DNA of 64,000 bases. Origin: Mycobacterium lepromatosis. Lineage in GTDB: Bacteria > Actinomycetota > Actinomycetes > Mycobacteriales > Mycobacteriaceae. The stretch covers positions 1,612,001-1,676,000 of the forward strand of contig NZ_CP083405.1 of NCBI RefSeq assembly GCF_000975265.2, given 5' to 3'. Positions 22,401 through 33,420 of this stretch are shown piece after piece. A program made the translations under genes and the position numbers. The notes under the pieces were generated by a model, which saw nothing but the letters and a program-made list of their open reading frames with translations, was not told where the DNA came from and searched no databases. Position 1 is the stretch's first letter. Every line of letters begins with the position of its first letter.

Positions 22401-22784
22401 ATCATGGAAACGCCGTGGTTGAAGTCTTTTGCGCAACACAGTCGCTTCGCCGAGGCGTTCCGATCCGTTTCCCAAGGCCGAAAAGATAAAAGCAAGTTCC
22501 TGGCCGAATTGAAAGTGTTGCCTCGAGACGAATGGCCCAGCATGATTCGACGGCTGGTATCCGAGCAGATCAGCTTGCTGCTTCGACGCACCATTGATCC
22601 CGATCGGCCGCTATCTGACTATGGTTTGGATTCGCTCGGGAATTTGGAATTACGAACCCGCATCGAGACGGAGACGGGGATACGCATAAGTCCTACGAAA
22701 ATCACCACAGTTCGAGGTCTAGCCGAGCATTTGTGCGAAGAGCTGGCAGCTACGGAAGCTGAATCAGCAGCCACTGCCACTTGA
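16428..22784 (+). CDS. Mas-like iterative type I polyketide synthase (pks3/4 type)
   Basis: A 2118-residue multidomain synthase of the mycocerosic-acid-synthase family. Such enzymes extend a fatty acyl starter with methylmalonyl units to make methyl-branched acids for trehalose-type lipids. Domains in order: ketosynthase (about 10-440; C178 in DTACSSG), acyltransferase (about 540-850; S624 in GHSLGEA), dehydratase (about 900-1180; H930 in [13 protein letters not shown], with N at the usual G position), enoyl reductase (about 1430-1750; [12 protein letters not shown]), ketoreductase (about 1765-1960; [11 protein letters not shown]) and acyl carrier protein (S2069 in GLDSLGNLE). No thioesterase is present. 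Start is TTG 16428. Neighbours papA3-type, mmpL and fadD21-type genes point to the pks3/4 (PAT/DAT) type. In H37Rv that gene is split; here it is one open frame. The lipid made by this bacterium is unknown to me. Confidence 0.93.
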   Translation: MLTANVTPVAVIGMACRLPGGIDSPQRLWEVLLRGDDLVTEIPKERWDADLYYDPEPGVPGRSVSRWGAFLDDVGGFDCDFFGMTEREATAIDPQHRLLLETSWDAIEHAGLDPATLSGSATGVFVGLTHGDYELLSADCGATEGPYGFTGTSNSFASGRVAYTLGLHGPAVTVDTACSSGLMAVHQACGSLDCGESSLALAGGVVVTLEPRKSVSGSLQGMLSPTGRCHAFDVAADGFVSGEGCVVMLLKQLPDAERDGDRILAVLRGTAANHDGRTLHIAAPSEQAQIAVYHKALAAGGVDPTTVGLIEAHGTGTPVGDPIEYASLAAVYGTAGRCALASIKTNFGHMQSTSGPLGMMKAILALQHGVVPKNLHFSRLPDHLAEITTALFVPQVNTPWPVDGQQPRRAAVSSYGMSGTNVHAILEQAPENSAKESPAASKGDGPLLFPVSATSAEQLRATAARVADWVDEHGSGTKRTGLWDLGYTLSRRRGYRPVRTMVLASSFAELSRGLREIAGSEIPYQPAVGQDDRGPVWVFSGQGSQWAGMGAELFAKEPVFAAVVAAMEPVIAEESGFSVTEALTAAEKVTGIDRVQPTIFAIQVALAAAMRSYGVCPGAVIGHSLGEAAAAVVAGALSCEDGLHVICRRSRLMSRVAGSGAMASVELPGQQVLSELSIRGLSDVVLAVVASPTSTVVGGDTQAIRDLLATWQEQDVMVREVAVDVASHTPQVEPILDDLVEALADLKPTEPKIPYYSATLWDPRERPSFTGEYWAENLRYTVRFAAAVQAALKDGFRVFGELAPHPLLTYAIEQNAASLDMPISALAAMRREQELPFGLRGFVADVHSAGALVDFSIQYPDGCLVDAPLPTWTHRKLMLSRESVDHPAHGAAVQTVHPLLGAHVHLFEEPERHVWQGWVGTEAHLWLGDHQIHNVAALPGAAYCEMALTAARVTLGEASEVRDIKFEQTLLLDRETMASSAATVSAPGVLEFAVETYEEGERVRRASAVLHALEGRADQQPPAHNIDALIVSHPSRTEGADLRAAFDAVGIQYGLAFSGLTAVHTADGTNMDVSTVLAEVALPGAIRSQQAAYISHPALLDACFQSVIVAPEVQKAGAGGLLLPVEVRRLRNYHSMRNAQYCLTRIKTSRAGECEVDLEVLDQSGTVLLLVEGLRLAGAASEHEYANRVLDERLFTVEWEPRELPEVKQRERGSWLVLGASAEDPLAKQLGDALNADGGHCTVVPLPLGQIGTARLCSLLSSDGVSPSAVHGSLKGLTGVVVVTTPPATAAQLPAPQRGRDYVSHLVTIAREISELPGERPRLFVVTRNAASIKTGDLANLEQVGLRGLMRVIDSEHPYLSATQIDVDETDQATIATQVARQLHSGSDEDETGWRDGEWYTARLRPGPVGQAERRTVVVQHEHDGMRLEIRTPGDLESLEFVAFDRVPPGPGEIEVAVSMSSINFADVLVAFGRYPTFEGYCQLLGIDFAGVVSAVGPNVTDHKVGDRVGGVSRNGCWATFVICDARHAVTLSPEVPLEEAAAVPTVAATAWYGLHDLARISPADKVLIHSGTGGVGQAAIAIARAAGCEIFATAGSPRRRQLLRDKGIEHVYDSRSLEFAEQIHRDTKGYGVDVVLNSLPGAAQRAGIELLAFGGRFVEIGKRDIYGDTRLGLFPFRRNLSLYAVDFALLTHTHPETVRRLLTTVYQRTAEGVLPVPQTTHYPIHDTADAVRLVAGAGHTGKVLLDVPHTGSSVAVVPPEQVRVFRADGAYIVTGGLTGLGLFLGTEMAAAGCGRIVLNSRSAPNTQAQEAIERLRAGGADIQVECGDIAEPGVADRLVAVATQSGLPVRGVLHAAGVVEDATLTNVTDDLIDRCWAPKVYGAWNLHQALQEGKTAQLLDWFCSFSTAAALVGSPGQGAYAAANSWLDGFSSWRRAQGLASTAIAWGAWGELGLATALAEMAGAAIAPAEGAQVFQTLLRYSRPYSCYAPIMETPWLKSFAQHSRFAEAFRSVSQGRKDKSKFLAELKVLPRDEWPSMIRRLVSEQISLLLRRTIDPDRPLSDYGLDSLGNLELRTRIETETGIRISPTKITTVRGLAEHLCEELAATEAESAATAT

Positions 22785-22864
22785 TGGCGGGCGTCTACAT
22801 CGTCGAGGGGATGATAGCCGCCTCAACCGGGGCATAGCAGGGAGTTCGAGTCAAGGAGAACGCG

Positions 22865-24280
22865 TTGCAGGTAGGGCCGTTGACACTAGGAACACTGCTG
22901 GATTGGGCACCCCGAGCGGGTAAGACCATCTCGTGGCAACCGACACCTGCTACCTGCGAGAAGGTGTCGCAGGCGCCGGTGAGCCCGGTACCGGTTGCCT
23001 ACATGCAAGCACAGCACATCCGTGGTTATGTCGAGCAGAAAGCAAAGGGGCTCGACTACTCACGGCTGATGATTGTCAGCTGCGACCAGCCCGGCCAATG
23101 TGATATCCGTGCGGTCAACTACATCGTCAACGCGCACTTACGCCGCCATGATACCTACCGTAGCTGGTTTGAGTACACCGACGACGGTGAAATCATTCGT
23201 CGTACGCTATGCGATCCCGCAGACATCGAATTCGTTCCCGTCGAACATGGCAAGCTCTCGCTGGCCCAAATACGCGAACTTGCGGTGAGTACACCAGATC
23301 CGCTGGAGTGGGGCTGTTTCCAGTTCGGTGTGATCCAAGCCGAGGAACATTTCACGTTCTATGCCAGCATCGACCACGTCCATGTGGACGCGATGATCGT
23401 TGGTGTGACGCTCATGGAATTCCACATGATGTACAGCGCACTCGTCAGTGGTGCTGGTCCCCTCGAGCTGCCGGAGGCAGGTAGCTACGACGACTTCTGT
23501 AGGCGCCAGCACCGATTCACCTCCATGCTCACTGCGGAGTCTCCACAGATTCGTTCGTGGACCCAATTCGCTGAGCCGAACGAAGGCAGTTTTCCTGATT
23601 TCCCGCTGCCACTCGGTGATCCACTGCAGCCCACTCAGGCCGACATTGTCACCAGGACTATGCTCGATGAGCAGCAGACGGATCGATTCGAAGCGGCATG
23701 TACAGTCGCTGGCGCTCGTTTTGTCGGTGGTGTGCTGGCTTGCTGTGGCCTGGCTGAGTATGAATTGACCGGCGCTGAAACCTATTACGGGCTCACACCA
23801 CGCGACACCCGCCGCACTCCGACTGATGTCTTGACTCAAGGCTGGTTCACCGGGCTGGTTCCGATCACGGTCCCTATCGCTGGCTCATCGTTCGGCGACG
23901 CCGCGCGCGCCGCGCAGAGTTCCTTCGACACTGACGTGCACTTAGCTGAAGTTCCCTACGACCGGGTGGTGGAGTTGGCGCCGACAGTGCACAAGCCGCG
24001 GCCGAACTTCCCAGTGATCAACTTCCTTGATGCGAGCACACCACCGCTTTCGGTATTGCTTACCGTGGGATTGGACGGCCTCAATATCGGCGTCTATAGC
24101 GATGGTCGTTATTCGTATCAGATGTCGATTTACGTGATCCGGGTTGAGCAGGAGACCGCGGTGGCGATGATGTTTCCGGATAATCCGGAGGCCCAGGTGT
24201 CGGTCGCTCGCTATCTGGAGACGTTGAAGTCCGTGTTCGAGTGCGTCGCCGAACGTGGGTACTGGCGTAATGTCGCATGA
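22865..24280 (+). CDS. papA3: polyketide-associated acyltransferase, PapA3-like
   Basis: PapA proteins transfer fatty or polyketide acyl chains to trehalose or other hydroxyl acceptors. In M. tuberculosis PapA3 builds diacyl- and polyacyl-trehalose. The 471-residue protein has the condensation-domain-like motif HxxxD as H171-V-H-V-D175. It matches my memory of PapA3 throughout, for example YMQAQHIRGY, EQKAKGLDYSRLM, YYGLTPRDTRRTP and PRPNFPVINFLDA. TTG 22865 is chosen because AAGGAG lies six bases before it. It follows pks by 80 bases and precedes the mmpL gene on the same strand, consistent with one operon. No damage is visible. Confidence 0.92.
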   Translation: MQVGPLTLGTLLDWAPRAGKTISWQPTPATCEKVSQAPVSPVPVAYMQAQHIRGYVEQKAKGLDYSRLMIVSCDQPGQCDIRAVNYIVNAHLRRHDTYRSWFEYTDDGEIIRRTLCDPADIEFVPVEHGKLSLAQIRELAVSTPDPLEWGCFQFGVIQAEEHFTFYASIDHVHVDAMIVGVTLMEFHMMYSALVSGAGPLELPEAGSYDDFCRRQHRFTSMLTAESPQIRSWTQFAEPNEGSFPDFPLPLGDPLQPTQADIVTRTMLDEQQTDRFEAACTVAGARFVGGVLACCGLAEYELTGAETYYGLTPRDTRRTPTDVLTQGWFTGLVPITVPIAGSSFGDAARAAQSSFDTDVHLAEVPYDRVVELAPTVHKPRPNFPVINFLDASTPPLSVLLTVGLDGLNIGVYSDGRYSYQMSIYVIRVEQETAVAMMFPDNPEAQVSVARYLETLKSVFECVAERGYWRNVA

Positions 24281-24361
24281 TCTCTGCCGCACTCGGGCGG
24301 CGCTATTGGGGGTGAACTCATCTTCAGTCGGTTAGGCGATATCGCCACACGGTGGCCGTGG

Positions 24362-27300
24362 GTGGTGATCAGTTGTTGGGCTCTACTTGCGTTGATGCTC
24401 CCGATGACGGTGCCGTCGTTGACGGAGTTAACTCAGCGTCATTCCGTCGGGATTCTGCCTGTCGATGCGCCGTCGCGCGTCGCAGCCAAAAAGATCTCCC
24501 AGGCATTCCACGAGTTCGGCTCGGAAAACGTATTGATCGTGCTGCTAACCGACGACAAGGGGTTGGGACCGGCCGACGAAACCGTTTACCGCACGCTGGT
24601 GGATCGGCTGCACCGCGATACCAAAGACGTTGTGCTGTTGCAGGATTTTCTCAGTACACCGCTGTTGCATGAGCTACTGGTTAGCGAGGACGGCAAGGCG
24701 TGGATCCTGCCGATCGGCCTGGCCGGTGAGCTCGGTACGCCCGCGTCCTATCATGCCTACACAGATGTAGCGGGCATCGTGAAACAGACCTTGGAAAGCA
24801 CAGCCGGATCGTCTCTCAAGGTCAACTTAACGGGGCCGGCGTCTACCGTAGCCGACTTGACCGACGCCGGGGCGCGAGATCGCACATTGATCGAGCTGGT
24901 GATCGCCGTCTTGTTGCTGGTTATCTTGATCATTATCTATCGTAACCCGATCACTATGTTGTTGCCGTTGATCACTATCGGCGCATCGTTGATGACTGCG
25001 CAGGCCGTGGTATCTGGCGTCTCAGTGCTGACTGGTTTGGCTGTTTCCAACCAGATGATCGTGTTGCTCAGTGCGATGATTGCCGGTGCGGGAACTGATT
25101 ATGCGGTGTTCCTTATCAGCCGCTATCACGACTACATCCGGATGGGTTCTGGTTCGGCGCGGGATGCGAGTTGCGCCGTGCGACAAGCACTGATTTCCTT
25201 AGGCAAGGTGATCGCCGCGTCGGCGGCGACGGTAGGCATCGCTTTCCTCGGGATGAGCTTTACCAAAATTGGAATGTTTTCCACGGTCGGTCCGGCATTG
25301 GCGATTGGGATCGCGGTAGCGTTCTTGGCTGCGGTGACCCTGCTGCCGGCCCTCCTGGTGCTCGCCGGGCCGCGTGGCTGGGTCGCGCCGCGCCGCGACC
25401 GCGTCGGCGCATTCTGGCGGCGAACCGGGGTGCGGATAGTGCGTCGGCCAGTGGCCTACTTGAGTGCGAGCATGGTCATTCTGATTGTTTTGGCCCTGTG
25501 CGCTAGCCTCGTTCGCTTCAACTACGATGACCGCAAGCAGGTACCGGCCTCCGATGGGAGCTCTGTCGGGTACGCTGCCCTGGAACGCCATTTCCCGGTC
25601 AACCAGGTGATTCCGGAGTACCTGCTGATCCAATCGCCGCGCGACCTGCGCACGCCTCGTGCCCTTGCCGATATGGCTGAACTGGCGCAACGGGTGAGCC
25701 AGATTCCGGGCATCGCTTTGGTTCGCGGAGTTACCCGACCCACCGGAAAGCCGCTTGAAGAGACCAGTGCGACGTATCAGGCGGGCATGGTTGGTAAACA
25801 GCTAGGCCGTGCGTCCCATATGATTGGCGAAAGCACCGGCGACTTGAACCGATTGGCCTCGGGTGCTGATTTCTTGGCAGATAAGCTTGGTGACGTACGT
25901 ACTCAAGTCGGCCAGGCCGTCGCAGGCACCAGTGGGCTACTAGACAGTTTGGCTTTCGTGCAGAAGATGTTTGGTGATAGCAAGACCTTGGGAGAAATCG
26001 ACACCGCCGGCAAGCTTGTCTCGAGCATGCGTGATCTTGGCAACATGTTTGGGATCAACTTCTCAACCATGATGAACAACATCAACTGGGTTGGCGCCGT
26101 GGTCATTGCCCTGGATGCCAGTATGCTTTGCGACACCAACCCCATCTGCGCCGATGCGCGCGCCCAGTTTCACAAACTGCTCACCGCATCCGAAGACGGA
26201 ACCCTGGATAATATCGCTAATCTTTGGAAGCAGTTGGGGTCGACGCAGTCCGCGCAAACCGTAGGCGCCACGGTCAGTAGTCTGGAGAAAACACTGATCG
26301 CCGCTAATACGTCGCTACGCTCCTTGGGGCTGGATAATCCGAATGCTATGCGCTCGAAAATGATCGGTTTGCAAAACGGTATCAACGACCTTGCGAGCGC
26401 CGGCCGTCGGATCGCCGACGGTGTGGCGGTGCTCGTCGATCAGACCAGGACTATGGGCACCAGTCTTGGCCGGGCATCGGCCTTTTTGACGGAGATGGGT
26501 CAAGACGCGTCACAACCGTCCATGGCCGGCTTCAATGTGCCGCCGCAATTACTCCATACGGAAGATTTTAAGAAACTCGCCCAGGTATTCATCTCGCCGG
26601 ACGGCCATTCGGTGCGGTACTTCATTCAAACCGATCTCAACCCGTTCAGCAGTGCGGCCATGGATCAGGCCAACACGATCCTCAACGTCGCCATGGGCGC
26701 TCAACCAAACACCACGCTATCGGACGCGTCGATTTATCTCTCGGGCTATACTCTGGCGCTTCGAGACACCCGAGAGTACTACGACCGAGATCTGCAGCTT
26801 ATAGTCATCGTCACGATGATTGTGGTGCTTTTGATCCTTATGGTACTGTTGCGCTCGATAGTCGCGCCAATGTACCTCGTCGGGTCGGTGATTGTCTCGT
26901 ATTTATCCGCGCTCGGGCTCGGTGTCTTGGTGTTCCAGGTACTATTACGGCAGCAATTGCATTGGAGCGTGCCGGGATTGGCGTTCGTGGTGTTGGTAGC
27001 CGTGGGTGCGGACTACAACATGTTGCTCGCATCACGGCTGCGTGAAGAGTCGTCACACGGCGTGCGTGCCAGCGTCATTCGCACCGTACGTTCCACCGGT
27101 GGAGTCATCACCGCGGCCGGTTTCATCTTCGCTGCATCGATGTTTGGTCTGCTGTTCGCCAGCATCGGAACTGTCGTGCAGGCAGGCTTTGTGCTCGGGT
27201 CCGGCATCTTGCTTGACACTTTCATTGTCCGTACTATTACCGTCCCCGCGGTCGCTGCTTTGCTGAAGCGGGCGAGTTGGTGGCCCGCGCGACCGTGGCA

Positions 27301-27379
27301 ACAACGCGTAGCCGATGACGACTTGACACAAAGAAGTAAAGCTGTGTTCAGTCCATCACCGGAAAGCCGAATTAGTTAG
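24362..27379 (+). CDS. mmpL10: MmpL-family RND lipid transporter (MmpL10-like)
   Basis: This inner-membrane RND-type exporter is expected to move the acylated glycolipid, or a precursor, across the membrane. It has two six-helix blocks, each with the MmpL signatures [17 protein letters not shown] (first half) and [18 protein letters not shown] (second half), and two large periplasmic loops, the second long and alpha-helical. The first usable start, GTG 24362, lies inside the first membrane helix. Upstream the same frame continues back to [13 protein letters not shown], the usual cytoplasmic N-terminus, but offers only ATT (24305), ATC (24320) or CTG (24284) as starts. Either a rare start is used or the start codon has mutated. 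From 24362 the length is 1005 residues. MmpL8 is the main alternative family member. Confidence 0.9.
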   Translation: MVISCWALLALMLPMTVPSLTELTQRHSVGILPVDAPSRVAAKKISQAFHEFGSENVLIVLLTDDKGLGPADETVYRTLVDRLHRDTKDVVLLQDFLSTPLLHELLVSEDGKAWILPIGLAGELGTPASYHAYTDVAGIVKQTLESTAGSSLKVNLTGPASTVADLTDAGARDRTLIELVIAVLLLVILIIIYRNPITMLLPLITIGASLMTAQAVVSGVSVLTGLAVSNQMIVLLSAMIAGAGTDYAVFLISRYHDYIRMGSGSARDASCAVRQALISLGKVIAASAATVGIAFLGMSFTKIGMFSTVGPALAIGIAVAFLAAVTLLPALLVLAGPRGWVAPRRDRVGAFWRRTGVRIVRRPVAYLSASMVILIVLALCASLVRFNYDDRKQVPASDGSSVGYAALERHFPVNQVIPEYLLIQSPRDLRTPRALADMAELAQRVSQIPGIALVRGVTRPTGKPLEETSATYQAGMVGKQLGRASHMIGESTGDLNRLASGADFLADKLGDVRTQVGQAVAGTSGLLDSLAFVQKMFGDSKTLGEIDTAGKLVSSMRDLGNMFGINFSTMMNNINWVGAVVIALDASMLCDTNPICADARAQFHKLLTASEDGTLDNIANLWKQLGSTQSAQTVGATVSSLEKTLIAANTSLRSLGLDNPNAMRSKMIGLQNGINDLASAGRRIADGVAVLVDQTRTMGTSLGRASAFLTEMGQDASQPSMAGFNVPPQLLHTEDFKKLAQVFISPDGHSVRYFIQTDLNPFSSAAMDQANTILNVAMGAQPNTTLSDASIYLSGYTLALRDTREYYDRDLQLIVIVTMIVVLLILMVLLRSIVAPMYLVGSVIVSYLSALGLGVLVFQVLLRQQLHWSVPGLAFVVLVAVGADYNMLLASRLREESSHGVRASVIRTVRSTGGVITAAGFIFAASMFGLLFASIGTVVQAGFVLGSGILLDTFIVRTITVPAVAALLKRASWWPARPWQQRVADDDLTQRSKAVFSPSPESRIS

Positions 27380-27763
27380 ATTGGGGCCCCTACTTGCCTT
27401 CGGCACGCTGGGTGGCCCGAGCAGAAGCATGGTCTGAGGAAACCAAAACTAATCCAAGCCATGCAAACACACTCTGACTGCCATCGCAGCCTCCACCACT
27501 TGGCCTTGCCGAAGCTCTGGCCAATTGACTTGATGAGGAACGTTTCATCAACAGTTCTTTGGGTCCTGGTCTACTGACGGGAAAAATAGCTTGGTCGCTT
27601 TGGCGTAGTTCGGTTTGAACCTTGGTACACCGAGAGCCGATCGTCTCGTAGCTAACCACGGACACCATTAGACATAGACCAGCATCCGTTCCTCAACATC
27701 GTCCAGGGGTCAGCGTAACAACTTGACGATGCTGTGGTGCGTGGTTGCCTGACAACAGTCAGG
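27380..27763. other. convergent intergenic region
   Basis: Convergent gap between the mmpL and chp2-like genes. A minus-strand frame (27390-27668) has no recognisable family or supporting ribosome binding site. I see no strong terminator hairpin and no gene. Confidence 0.4.
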
Positions 27764-28858
27764 TCAGCCCGGAGGCGGTGGGAGGATCGAGCGGAGTTGG
27801 GCGAAAACATTGAGGATGCTGTCTCGAAGTCCTGCGTCGATGCTGGCGATCGGGTCCATACCGTTCACCGGATCTACGGAAATTGGCTTGTCGAAAGGAT
27901 TATCGTTGTACGCATACGCAGCATCGATTTTCGGCTGTAGCACCATATCGATTTGATCCACTAAAGCGTCGGACCAGCCAAGGTAGCGCAGCGGCAACGT
28001 CAGGGGAAGATGATTCACTGGAATGAAGTACGTCGTCGTCTTGGCGCCCCGCGAGTTAACAGTGGTCCTGATGTTCTGCGGGGGCACATCATCAGGATTG
28101 AAGAATCCGGATGGAGTGTGCGAGATTGCTCCCCCGGCGAAGCAATTCAACTGGGCTAACAGGTTGTCTGCCCGGTCAGGAAAGTCGGACAGCCCATCAT
28201 ATGCAGCGACAATTCTGTTGCTGTCGTACTGGCTGTCCACACGCTGGGGCATCGTGTAGTCGATCAGCGGGATATGGTCGCCGGGCCGGAAGATGCTGGC
28301 AAGCACGCCCTTGCCGAATTCGTTGTATCCCGAGGGATCACCAAAGGTGTTGAAAGTCAACTGGCTTGGTGATGGTGCCGTCGGGTCACCGGCGAGCTGT
28401 GCCTGTTCTGTGTCGAGCGCAAGGCTCCCCTGGGATAAACCGACGACAGCGCCCGGCTCGGTTCCCCGGTGAATAGCTTGGTTTAGGTTTTTGGTTGCTA
28501 GGGCAATCGCCTCGCCGATAGTCACCTCGTCTCGAGGACCTGGTACTAGAAACGTTGGAACATAGCGAAAAGGGGCGCGGGCGGGGTAGTCGATGAGTTT
28601 GCGATTGACGTCCGGGAAAAAACCGTTGCCGGCCCGGATGGTGTAGTAGTCCCAGTCAAAGGCTGGCGGTCTCGCGCCGCCTAGCGCATAGACGACTTTG
28701 GCGGGTGAGTGCTCACGCACCGGAACCGGGCTGGGTGGCAACCATGGCTCCCATGGCGTCCCGGGTTCGCTTGATGCGACGCTGGATCCAAAGCCACCAA
28801 CCGTGCCCACGGTCAAGGCGGTCAAGGCAGCAAAGGTCACAGCCAGTAGTCGTTTCAT
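27764..28858 (-). CDS. PE-PPE-domain acyltransferase/hydrolase, Chp2-like (Rv1184c homolog)
   Basis: Chp proteins are membrane-anchored serine acyltransferases. In M. tuberculosis Chp2 (Rv1184c) works with PapA3 to finish polyacyltrehalose, and Chp1 does so for sulfolipid-1. The 364-residue protein starts with a signal or anchor segment (residues 1-30, MKRLLAVTFAALTALTVG). An alpha/beta-hydrolase PE-PPE domain follows, with nucleophile S142 in VVGLSQGS. Candidate triad partners are an aspartate in YDGLSDFPD and the histidine in VNHLPL. It is convergent with the mmpL gene and lies downstream of the sap-like and fadD21-like genes on the minus strand. Intact; the start ATG 28858 suits the signal sequence. 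Confidence 0.88.
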   Translation of the reverse strand: MKRLLAVTFAALTALTVGTVGGFGSSVASSEPGTPWEPWLPPSPVPVREHSPAKVVYALGGARPPAFDWDYYTIRAGNGFFPDVNRKLIDYPARAPFRYVPTFLVPGPRDEVTIGEAIALATKNLNQAIHRGTEPGAVVGLSQGSLALDTEQAQLAGDPTAPSPSQLTFNTFGDPSGYNEFGKGVLASIFRPGDHIPLIDYTMPQRVDSQYDSNRIVAAYDGLSDFPDRADNLLAQLNCFAGGAISHTPSGFFNPDDVPPQNIRTTVNSRGAKTTTYFIPVNHLPLTLPLRYLGWSDALVDQIDMVLQPKIDAAYAYNDNPFDKPISVDPVNGMDPIASIDAGLRDSILNVFAQLRSILPPPPG

Positions 28859-29028
28859 CTCGTTTTCTTATTCTCCGAATAACCCGTTGGGGGATGTACA
28901 TATATTGAGTTATGGTAGCGATTTTCGCGCCGCAGTGGGCGCCGAGCCGCGATGCAAGGACGTCTTCGCTAGGACCATGGTACCTGCCGCATGGCTGCCA
29001 GTTGCCATACAGCAAGTTGGACATCCGC

Positions 29029-29721
29029 TCACAGACCAGCTATGCCGACTGCGAGCAGGAGGCAGCTGACTCCGGCTAGTAGAGTGGCAACTTCGAGACG
29101 GTGGCGTGACCGGATCCAGTTGTTCAACGCCGTCATCCACGCCCGTGTCGTGTCGGGTGCCAAAAGGTAGGCGGCGAGCGGTATCTCTATCAGCGCGAAA
29201 GCTACGGCGTTGAACATCAGTAGTGCACCGACTTGCGCTGTGGCTGCAGCGTCGGAGGCCAAAATGACGGCAAGTGCGGCCAAATAGTCCACAGAGGGCA
29301 GCGCGATCCCCAGGCCGGCCATGCCTGCGACCCAGAGTGAATCCCCGTTCAGTAGTCTTGCTAAAGGTCTTGGCGCCCACTTTGACGGCTTCGGTGGGCC
29401 AGAAGCACTATCGACGGGAGATTCCGTTGGCCGTTTGCTGCTGACGCAGACCTGTGCAGCCAGCACGACGGCGACCAGCAGAGCTAGCACACCGATCAGA
29501 ATTTGCACCTTGGGTAACGCGAATTGCGTTGAAGCCATGAGTCTGCGCCGAAAGACGAACAACACAATGAAACCCACGGTCATCGCCATCGTGAATCCGC
29601 TGCACAGGAATACAAGCAGTTGCAACGTCGGTCTAGGTCTGTTCAACATCAGTACCGTCATGCCGATTCGGAACGGTTCGAGGCTCACTGCGATGGCCAT
29701 CGCTAGGACGGTGATCCACAT
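29029..29721 (-). CDS. Sap/GAP-like integral membrane protein (glycolipid addressing protein)
   Basis: A 230-residue protein with about six hydrophobic helices, beginning MWITVLAMAIAVSLEPFRIGM and including LLVFLCSGFTMAMTVGFIVLFVF and a C-terminal segment of small and hydrophobic residues. It resembles Sap (Rv3821, sulfolipid-1-addressing protein) and Gap of glycopeptidolipid clusters, which help deliver glycolipids to the cell surface together with MmpL transporters. It lies 32 bases after fadD21-like and 170 bases before chp2-like on the same strand. As I remember H37Rv, the pks3/4-papA3 locus has no sap gene, so this arrangement mixes features of the two trehalose-lipid loci. Confidence 0.82.
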   Translation of the reverse strand: MWITVLAMAIAVSLEPFRIGMTVLMLNRPRPTLQLLVFLCSGFTMAMTVGFIVLFVFRRRLMASTQFALPKVQILIGVLALLVAVVLAAQVCVSSKRPTESPVDSASGPPKPSKWAPRPLARLLNGDSLWVAGMAGLGIALPSVDYLAALAVILASDAAATAQVGALLMFNAVAFALIEIPLAAYLLAPDTTRAWMTALNNWIRSRHRLEVATLLAGVSCLLLAVGIAGL

Positions 29722-29753
29722 GGCAATTCTTAGTTGCCAGCTAGGCGGTGTGC

Positions 29754-31496
29754 TTAGCTGTCTAACCGGACGAACTGCTGCCGCCGATACTGCTCGACAC
29801 AGGCGGATCGTCTGATCTTACCGCTGGTTGTGGTAGGAATCGACCCCGGTGGTACCAGAACGAGGTCGGCTACGTTCAGACCATGTGACTTGGATATCGC
29901 CGTGGTGATGTTGTTTTTGATGGCGGCGAGCTTCTGCATCGCTTCCTCGTTGGAGTCGCCGCGCTTTTTGACTTCGATAATGGTGACCAACTTTTCGGTC
30001 TCGTCAACCGGGACGGATATCGCCGCGACCCGACCACCGGTGATTTCCTGGATCGTTGATTCGATGTCCTCAGGGTAGTGGTTGCGTCCATACACGATCA
30101 GCAGATCTTTCATACGGCCGACGATGAACAGCTCATTCTCGGAGATGAACCCGAGGTCTCCGGTTCTCAACCACGGTCCCTCGGGTGTGCCCGGCGAGGG
30201 GTTAGCCAGCTTTCCGCCGAAGGTACGCTGCGTCTCCTCCGGTTTGTGCCAGTAGCCTTCGGCGACGTTGTCGCCATGTAGCCAGATTTCGCCTACCTTT
30301 CCTGTCGGGCACTCGATGCATGTTCCGGAATCCACGATTCGCACTATTGGTGACTTCGGCGTTCCGTAGCTCAGCAGCGGCGCGCCGGTCCGTGCTTTGC
30401 ACCGTTTCACGATGCCTTCCGCCAGCGTCGCGGGTTCGAAATACACGACCTCCGGCGAGCTCCCCTTAGGGCGGCTGGCGGCATAGACAGTTCCTTCGGC
30501 TAACCCGTAGGAGGGTAATATCATGTCGTCGCGGAAATTGATTTGGGCAAACCGATCGGAGAACCGATTTAGCGTGGCGGGGTGGATTCGTTCACTGCCG
30601 CTGATGATGCCCTGGCAAGCGCCGAGATCGAGCCCGGCTATATCCGCGTCTGATGTCCGGCGTGCAGTCAATTCGAAGGCAAAGTTCGGTCCTGCGGAAA
30701 ATGGGTGGCTGCTGGTGGCCATCGCTTGGATCCACCTCGCTGGACGTTGCAAAAACGATATCGGACTTGTAAGCGCGCCGCGCCAGCCGCCCAGAATTGG
30801 TGCGACGACGCCGAGAACCAAGCCCATATCGTGGTAGAATGGTAGCCACGACACGATAGTGAGATCGGGTGGCGCCACACCATTGGTGGGCGCAAAGTAG
30901 TCCGCCATCAACTGGTGGAAATTTACCATAAGGTTCCGGTGCGTGACCATGACCCCGGCTGGAAGGCGGGTTGAGCCCGAGGTGTACTGCAGGTATGCTA
31001 TGCTCGGCGCGTCGGTGAGTCTAATATTATTCGATTGATTATCGGCGTCCAGATTTGGTGAATCGACTTCGAGGATCGCCAGGGCGGTGTCGGTGTCTGG
31101 GTGGTGAACGTATTTCGTGACCGTATCGGCAACCGCAGACGTTGTAAGGACGACCGAGGGCGATGTGTCGGCAAGCACAGCTCTTACACGTTCGTCATGG
31201 GAGCCGGCCTGAGGTAACGACAGTGGAACAGCGATAAAGCCAGCCTGCATCGCTCCCAGGAATGCGATGATGTAGTCCAGGCCCTGGGGAGCCAATATCA
31301 CCGCTCGGTCTCTCATAGAACCGTGCCGTCTGAGCTCGTGCGCAACGTTCAAGGTTCGTTGATACAGCTGCGCCCACGTCAGTGTTTCGCGGACGCCCGC
31401 CCAATCCTGCTCGTAGTCGGTGAAACTGAATGCTTCATCGTCGGGCTGCAGACCAGCACGTTCGCGCAGGAAAGAAAGGACGGACGAGTTTTGCAT
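29754..31496 (-). CDS. fadD21: long-chain fatty acyl-AMP ligase, FadD21-like
   Basis: FAAL enzymes activate fatty acids as acyl-adenylates and load them on a polyketide synthase; here the partner is presumably the Mas-like enzyme encoded at 16.4-22.8 kb. The 580-residue protein has the adenylate-forming motif [45 protein letters not shown] and the C-terminal lysine in [11 protein letters not shown]. It is closest, from memory, to FadD21 (opening [20 protein letters not shown], and [18 protein letters not shown]). It is first of the minus-strand trio fadD-sap-chp. The start ATG 31496 is the only reasonable one. Confidence 0.9.
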   Translation of the reverse strand: MQNSSVLSFLRERAGLQPDDEAFSFTDYEQDWAGVRETLTWAQLYQRTLNVAHELRRHGSMRDRAVILAPQGLDYIIAFLGAMQAGFIAVPLSLPQAGSHDERVRAVLADTSPSVVLTTSAVADTVTKYVHHPDTDTALAILEVDSPNLDADNQSNNIRLTDAPSIAYLQYTSGSTRLPAGVMVTHRNLMVNFHQLMADYFAPTNGVAPPDLTIVSWLPFYHDMGLVLGVVAPILGGWRGALTSPISFLQRPARWIQAMATSSHPFSAGPNFAFELTARRTSDADIAGLDLGACQGIISGSERIHPATLNRFSDRFAQINFRDDMILPSYGLAEGTVYAASRPKGSSPEVVYFEPATLAEGIVKRCKARTGAPLLSYGTPKSPIVRIVDSGTCIECPTGKVGEIWLHGDNVAEGYWHKPEETQRTFGGKLANPSPGTPEGPWLRTGDLGFISENELFIVGRMKDLLIVYGRNHYPEDIESTIQEITGGRVAAISVPVDETEKLVTIIEVKKRGDSNEEAMQKLAAIKNNITTAISKSHGLNVADLVLVPPGSIPTTTSGKIRRSACVEQYRRQQFVRLDS

Positions 31497-32759
31497 GGGC
31501 GTTAGGTTACCGTCTCAGTCGGGGTCGGCTGGACGCCTGGTGTGGAGCGGGTGAAACGGAAAGATGAAAGGCGGTTGTGCGCCGCATTGCGACTAAGCCA
31601 AAATTGCCCGTCAACCTCATCTGATGCGGGTTGACAGCTAGGCGTCGGGCGCCAGGGATAATTAAGGCAGTTGCGCTTTTCGTCACTGATGTCACGTGAC
31701 CAGTTGCGATCGGGTACAGGCGAGATGTTAAGTATGCGATGGCATAGGCGTGTTTAGGGCAACCAAGGGAGATCGGATGCTTTGCTGGTGCGGGCTGGTT
31801 TGGTCGGAGCGGTCGATGGACAGGTCTACGTTACCGGCTTGGACGAACGTTGCGGCGTGGATGATGTTGTTTATGAAATACCTGGTATTGACGACGTGGT
31901 AACTGGCGATGGTCTGGCCGGGGCGTTGGTGGCGGCGTCTTTAATGCTTAATCATTACCCTTTTTGGGTGTCTTGTTTGCGGCCGCGGGGCAGCGTGTCG
32001 TAGCATAGCGGAACTCAAAATTTTCTCTAAAAATATCCACGATGAAGTTGATCGCACCCCATGGAGCTGGCCCGCCGTCAATAAATTGAGACCACTAAGC
32101 CCGGCCCAAAAGGTATTTAGGTTAGGGTGCGAGCGTGTGTAGGGCGTTTAGACTGTTTCGGGCTGGATCTAAAGCAAATCAGGTGGTCCGATGTCAACCT
32201 GGAGCTGACGACTCTTGTCGAACGGCACCTAGCCGATGACGTCATTGGCTTCCTCGTCGCGTATGGGTTTAGCAAGAACGACATTATCGGTGCGCGGGTT
32301 AGCCTATTCCTATGGCCAAGGTCATCTATGCGACTACTATAGAGCCTTGAATCGCCCCCTGAGGCGCTTGAGTTGACTTGGTGTTCATTGATGCGAGATC
32401 TTCAACCCCTGGTTGACGTCGGTGTTGCATATATTGCGCGACACTGTCGCCAAACCGCCATCCAGCGGGAGCCCAGGGCTGATGGTCGGGATGGGTTTCG
32501 GATTCTGCGCAGAACTTGCGCTGCTGCGTTGGCATTGAGTTGATGACCTCAACGGTCAAGCTCGGTCAGGGGATTATCGTGGCGAAGGTACGTGCTCGAA
32601 CGCGGTGAGTGTACTGAGCGAGCAAATGCACCCTGATCCTGGCAGCTAGTCGGGCGAGCATCACGGTCGTCGAAGTGGTGGTCACGACTGCTGCGAAATA
32701 CACCTGTGCCACTCGCCTATGTGGACGCTGCCGCTACTTGACCATTTCTAGAAAGTTCT
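31497..32759. other. decayed region upstream of fadD21-like gene
   Basis: The first 200 bases must contain the minus-strand fadD21 promoter. Beyond that only short frames occur. A plus-strand stretch at about 31780-31960 reads VDGQVYVTGLDERCGVDDVVYEIPGIDD and looks like former coding sequence, and another near 32130-32330 (LTTLVERHLADDVIGFLVAYGF) is also coding-like. I recognise neither family. Nothing intact is present. Confidence 0.45.
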
Positions 32760-33420
32760 AGACAAAGCTCAACCAGCGGTTTTCCCTCCTGGCGACCTCG
32801 TTTTCAAGAGCACGTAACTCCCGGGTTAGCCGCGTTACGGCGACGTGATCGTATTGGTCAGGCTCGGCGAGTTCGGAGTGTTTAAGCCGCGATATGGTTT
32901 AGCGATGCGGTCACTACCTGGTCGATCGATGCCAGCTCCTTCTCGACAGTACATTTTAGTCAGGTGCCAGTTATGCGAGACAAGGTGCCTGCCCAGGAGG
33001 TTAGGAAGTCCTCGGTTTTGGTCAGCATGTTGGTATCGACGTCGTTGGTGGACTCGTCGAGAAACAGCACGTTCGGTTCGGACAACTGCTCCCGGGCGAA
33101 GCCGAGTCGCTCCAACAGCTGGGCCGGGGATCGCACGTCCTCGATCTCGTCGCCGCTGCGTAATCTGTCCAACCAACACCTCGGCGATCCGGTTGTGTGT
33201 CAACGGTGCCAACTGATCGCTCTGCTGATCGAGCGCCGTTAGCCGAACGGTCTTGCCGCGCTTCACGCATCCGGCGTCGGGGGCAACGGTGCCGGTGATC
33301 AATTCCAGTAGCGTCAATTTTCCGGTGCCGTTGGCTCGATGATGCCGATACGCGCGCCATCGCTCACGTCGAGTGTGACGGACTCGAACACATTTTGTCG
33401 GATATTCTAGATGCGCGACC
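32760..33420 (-). pseudogene. ABC-F ATPase pseudogene, C-terminal part
   Basis: Minus-strand frames carry the second half of a duplicated ABC-F ATPase in pieces: NVFESVTLDVSDGARIGI, a shifted Walker A (NGTGKLTLLELITG), VKRGKTVRLTALDQQSDQL, LLERLGFAREQLS, a shortened signature region, SEPNVLFLDESTNDVDT (Walker B with a damaged DEP), FLTSWAGTLSRI and the C-terminal charged helix ending in RRENRW. Frames change at least three times. The N-terminal ATPase half is missing. It resembles the macrolide-type ABC-F proteins of M. tuberculosis rather than EttA, whose intact gene lies at 44.6 kb. Confidence 0.8.
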
